Shown piece after piece: positions 5,865-8,275 of a stretch of 8,275 nt of DNA. This DNA comes from Clostridiales bacterium. Its GTDB lineage: Bacteria > Bacillota > Clostridia > Peptostreptococcales > BM714. Within the stretch, counting starts at the first letter, position 1. Every line of letters starts with the position of its first letter. A model generated the notes under the pieces. That model did no database searches. It was not told the DNA's origin and saw only the letters and a program-made list of their open reading frames with translations. The stretch covers positions 1-8,275 of the forward strand of contig PKTO01000357.1 of the NCBI GenBank assembly GCA_002869095.1, written 5' to 3'. The translations under genes were made by a program, and so were the position numbers.

Positions 5865-7361
5865 TCAAGACTCTTCCCAATGCTTGGCCCTTTCTACCGC
5901 TTTTGTCCATCCCCTGTAGAGCTTTTCGACTTTTTCTTCTTCCATGGCGGGCAAATAAATTTTCTCCGCCTTAATCATTTCGCCTATGGCTTCCTCGCTT
6001 TCCCAGAATCCTGTGGCAAGCCCCGCAAGAGCCGCCGCTCCAAAAGCCGTGGCCTCCCTTATTTGAGGTTTCACTACGTTCCTTGAAAGCACATCCGCCT
6101 GAAACTGCATAAGAAATCCGTTTTGGACCGCTCCCCCGTCAACCCTGAGCTCCCTCAGCACAAGACCGGCATCGGACTGCATGGCCTCTAGCACGTCCTT
6201 TGTCTGATAGGCTATGGCTTCAAGCGCGCTTCTTATTATATGGTTCCTGCCACTGCCCCTTGTGAGCCCGACTATTGTTCCTCTTGCGTACATGTCCCAA
6301 TGAGGCGCTCCCAAACCTACGAATGCCGGAACAAGATATACCCCTCCGTTGTCGGAAACCTTGCCGGCCGCAGTTTCGCTGTCCGAGGCATTTTCTATAA
6401 GACGCATCTCATCCCTTAGCCACTGCACTATAGCCCCGGCCATGAATACGCTGCCTTCAAGGGCGTAATGCGTTTTGCCCCCTTTTCTCCATGCAACCGT
6501 TGTAAGAAGCCCCTTGTCCGATGTTACTATTTTCTCGCCCGTGTTCATAAGCATGAAGCATCCCGTGCCGTATGTGTTTTTTGCCATCCCCATTCTGAAG
6601 CAGCCCTGTCCGAAGAGAGCCGCCTGCTGGTCGCCCGCAATGCCGGCAACGGGTATTTTCTCGCCCCCGAAAAGATTGGGGTCGGCATAACCCGCCACTC
6701 CTGACGAATCCACTATTTCAGGCAACATCGATGCCGGGATTCCCAAAGCTTCGAGCAATTCCTCGTCCCACGCAAGCTTCTTTATGTTGAAAAGCATAGT
6801 CCTCGAGGCGTTCGACACGTCTGTGGCATGGACTTTTCCCCTTGTCAGGTTCCACAAGAGCCATGTGTCGACAGTGCCGAAGAGCAGCTCTCCCCTTCCG
6901 GCTCTCTCCCTGGCCCCTTCGACATTGTCGAGTATCCATTTTATTTTGGTGCCCGAAAAATATGCGTCAACCACAAGACCGGTTTTGTCTCGTATCTTTT
7001 TTCCGTATCCTGCATCGACTAATTCTTCGCATATTGATGCGGTACGCTTGCACTGCCAGACTATCGCATTGCATACGGGTTTTCCGCTGCTTTTGTCCCA
7101 AACCACGGTGGTTTCCCTTTGGTTTGTTATTCCTATGGCCTCTATTTCATCGCAGCCTATTCCTGCTGTTTCTATCGCTTCCTTAGCCACTCCGCTTTGG
7201 CTTCCCCATATTTCCATGGGATCGTGCTCCACCCAGCCCGGGTTGGGATAGTATTGCTTAAACTCTTTCTGGGCCAGCGAAACGATTTTGCCGGACTTGT
7301 CGAAAAGAATCGCCCTGGAGCTCGTGGTCCCCTGGTCCAAAGCCAATATATAGCGTTTCAA
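5865..7361 (-). CDS. glpK: Glycerol kinase
   Basis: The enzyme phosphorylates glycerol with ATP to sn-glycerol 3-phosphate in the cytoplasm. With the TTG start at 7361 it has 498 residues, the normal GlpK length, and begins [20 protein letters not shown], the usual FGGY-kinase phosphate-binding start. An in-frame GTG at 7388 would add nine residues and overlap the upstream gene; it is not preferred because the strong AGGAG (7375-7371) lies after it and 9 bases before the TTG. Glycerol contacts expected from E. coli GlpK are present: R82-E83 (TNQRETT), Y134 ([11 protein letters not shown]), and D244-Q245 ([11 protein letters not shown]). Later family blocks are [13 protein letters not shown] and [18 protein letters not shown]. 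The loop before IPVAG reads [10 protein letters not shown]: where Bacillus/Enterococcus enzymes have the histidine phosphorylated by HPr (YHF), this one has N229. It is translationally close to the upstream lipase-like gene (5-base gap), pointing to one operon. No glpF or glpD is visible. Confidence 0.97.
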   Translation of the reverse strand: MKRYILALDQGTTSSRAILFDKSGKIVSLAQKEFKQYYPNPGWVEHDPMEIWGSQSGVAKEAIETAGIGCDEIEAIGITNQRETTVVWDKSSGKPVCNAIVWQCKRTASICEELVDAGYGKKIRDKTGLVVDAYFSGTKIKWILDNVEGARERAGRGELLFGTVDTWLLWNLTRGKVHATDVSNASRTMLFNIKKLAWDEELLEALGIPASMLPEIVDSSGVAGYADPNLFGGEKIPVAGIAGDQQAALFGQGCFRMGMAKNTYGTGCFMLMNTGEKIVTSDKGLLTTVAWRKGGKTHYALEGSVFMAGAIVQWLRDEMRLIENASDSETAAGKVSDNGGVYLVPAFVGLGAPHWDMYARGTIVGLTRGSGRNHIIRSALEAIAYQTKDVLEAMQSDAGLVLRELRVDGGAVQNGFLMQFQADVLSRNVVKPQIREATAFGAAALAGLATGFWESEEAIGEMIKAEKIYLPAMEEEKVEKLYRGWTKAVERAKHWEES

Positions 7362-7366
7362 AATCG

Positions 7367-8275
7367 TCAGCTCCTTTCCTTTATCCACTCGTATATTAGT
7401 GCGCGGGTTTCGACCCTGTTTGTTTCGTTTAGAATTTCATGGCGTGCGCCTTTTATGAGTTTCTTGGACACATCCTCGTATCCAAAGCCTTTGTAAAATC
7501 CGAAAAGCTTTTCGATGTCCTCTCCGTTTCTGCCTACCGGGTCCTTCTCTCCTGAAAGAAAAAACACAGGGGTTTTCTTCATGCCGGAATCAATATGGCT
7601 CCTGCTGTTTATTTTGATGAGCCCTTCGAGCAAATCGCCGAAAAATCCGACAGTGCATACATATCCGCACATTGGATCCTCTACATACTTGTCTACCTCC
7701 GAATCGTCTCTGCTCAGCCAGTCGAAAGATGTCCTGTTTGGGGAAAACGAATCGTTGAAGCTTCCGAATGAAAGCTTGTCCATCAGTCTGCCCGGATTCC
7801 TTTTGCCTAAAAAAACCTTTTGCGCATCGGCGAGCAGCTTTGCGGGAAAAAGCTCCCAACCGCTTTTGTATGCCGAACCCGAAAGGATAACCCCGCTGCT
7901 TTCATTTGCGTGCATGTAGTCCCTGGCGATGAAGGATCCCATGCTGTGCCCCAATATGAAAACCGGCACACCAGGGTAAGCTTCCCTTATGCTTCTGTTT
8001 ACAAGACCGATGTCGTCTACAACCTTTTCCCATCCTTTTTCGTCGGCGAAGTATCCCATGGTGCCGTTTTCCGTCGCAGTAAGGCCATGCCCCCTGTGGT
8101 CCGATGCGAATGTGAATATTCCCCTTTCAAGCAGGAATTCGGCAAGGCCCCCGTATCGTCCTCCATGTTCGGCCATTCCATGCACAATCTGCAAAATCGC
8201 AGTCGGAGCTGCGCCTTCCTTCTCCCAAGCCCTGCAGACTATTGCAAACCCTTTTTCGTCAATTATTTTGAATCT
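7367..8275 (-). CDS. Alpha/beta hydrolase, monoacylglycerol lipase/lysophospholipase type, N-terminus outside window
   Basis: The frame is open from the right edge to a TGA at 7367-7369, giving 302 visible residues. In-frame codons before 8194 read [18 protein letters not shown], which fits the start of this family, so only a few N-terminal residues are probably missing. Numbering from the edge, [10 protein letters not shown] (32-41, oxyanion-hole region), SDHRGHG (58-64), the nucleophile elbow GHSMGS with S111, the acid D245 in GEKDPVG and H279 in GARHE complete the catalytic triad. The family (serine aminopeptidase S33 / Hydrolase_4) hydrolyses monoacylglycerols or lysophospholipids. No signal peptide is visible, but the extreme N-terminus is missing. 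The gene is followed by glpK with a 5-base gap, and the pairing supports release of glycerol or a glycerol ester. Exact substrate is inferred, not shown. Confidence 0.9.
   Translation of the reverse strand, partial: RFKIIDEKGFAIVCRAWEKEGAAPTAILQIVHGMAEHGGRYGGLAEFLLERGIFTFASDHRGHGLTATENGTMGYFADEKGWEKVVDDIGLVNRSIREAYPGVPVFILGHSMGSFIARDYMHANESSGVILSGSAYKSGWELFPAKLLADAQKVFLGKRNPGRLMDKLSFGSFNDSFSPNRTSFDWLSRDDSEVDKYVEDPMCGYVCTVGFFGDLLEGLIKINSRSHIDSGMKKTPVFFLSGEKDPVGRNGEDIEKLFGFYKGFGYEDVSKKLIKGARHEILNETNRVETRALIYEWIKERS
7371..7379 (-). promoter_or_regulatory. Ribosome binding site deciding the glpK start
   Basis: On the minus strand GGAAAGGAG (7379-7371) lies within the final codons of the upstream hydrolase gene. 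It is 9 bases from a TTG whose downstream sequence begins exactly as GlpK proteins do. The placement suggests translational coupling of the two genes. Confidence 0.8.

Noticed and set aside
5716..5910. Minus-strand 64-codon frame spanning the glpK end and the isomerase start
   Set aside because: It overlaps the glpK 3' end and the promoter and palindrome of the next gene, and has no family resemblance.

Overview
The window looks like a chromosomal segment of a Gram-positive, probably anaerobic member of the Bacillota, most likely a clostridial relative. The reasons are strong AAGGAGG-type ribosome binding sites, Cna-B/DUF11 surface protein architecture, a copper-amine-oxidase-N plus CAP-domain secreted protein, a class I cyclic-di-GMP riboswitch in front of an adhesin, and U-tailed intrinsic terminators. 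The exact genus cannot be read from the sequence. All five recognisable protein genes lie on the minus strand, so transcription runs from the right end of the window to the left.

Right part (about 5865-8275): a lipid/glycerol unit. A serine hydrolase of the monoacylglycerol lipase/lysophospholipase type (5' end outside the window) is followed after 5 bases by glycerol kinase, glpK. The glpK ribosome binding site lies inside the last codons of the hydrolase gene. The pairing suggests release of glycerol from acylglycerols or lysolipids and its phosphorylation to glycerol 3-phosphate.

Middle (about 4450-5864): a gene with its own likely promoter and a palindromic leader encodes a short protein related to L-fucose/L-arabinose isomerases. 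Its sugar substrate is unknown. A good hairpin terminator ends it. Next, 3156-4403 encodes a secreted protein with an N-terminal copper-amine-oxidase-like stalk domain and a C-terminal CAP/SCP domain, also followed by a perfect hairpin.

Left part (1-3155): a roughly 490-base non-coding leader precedes a very large modular surface protein whose C-terminus lies outside the window. The leader carries two U-tailed terminators and, between them, a clear class I cyclic-di-GMP (GEMM-I) riboswitch. The 3' strand of the aptamer overlaps the 5' strand of the second terminator hairpin, which predicts that ligand binding blocks termination and switches the adhesin ON. The visible 888 residues contain a signal peptide, an N-terminal region and alternating Cna-B-like and DUF11-like domains, with plausible Lys/Glu/Asn isopeptide triads in three Cna-B-like domains.

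The most notable point is this second-messenger control of a cell-surface adhesin, plus an unexplained structured and terminated leader element just upstream of the riboswitch. No CRISPR array, insertion sequence, tRNA or rRNA was seen.
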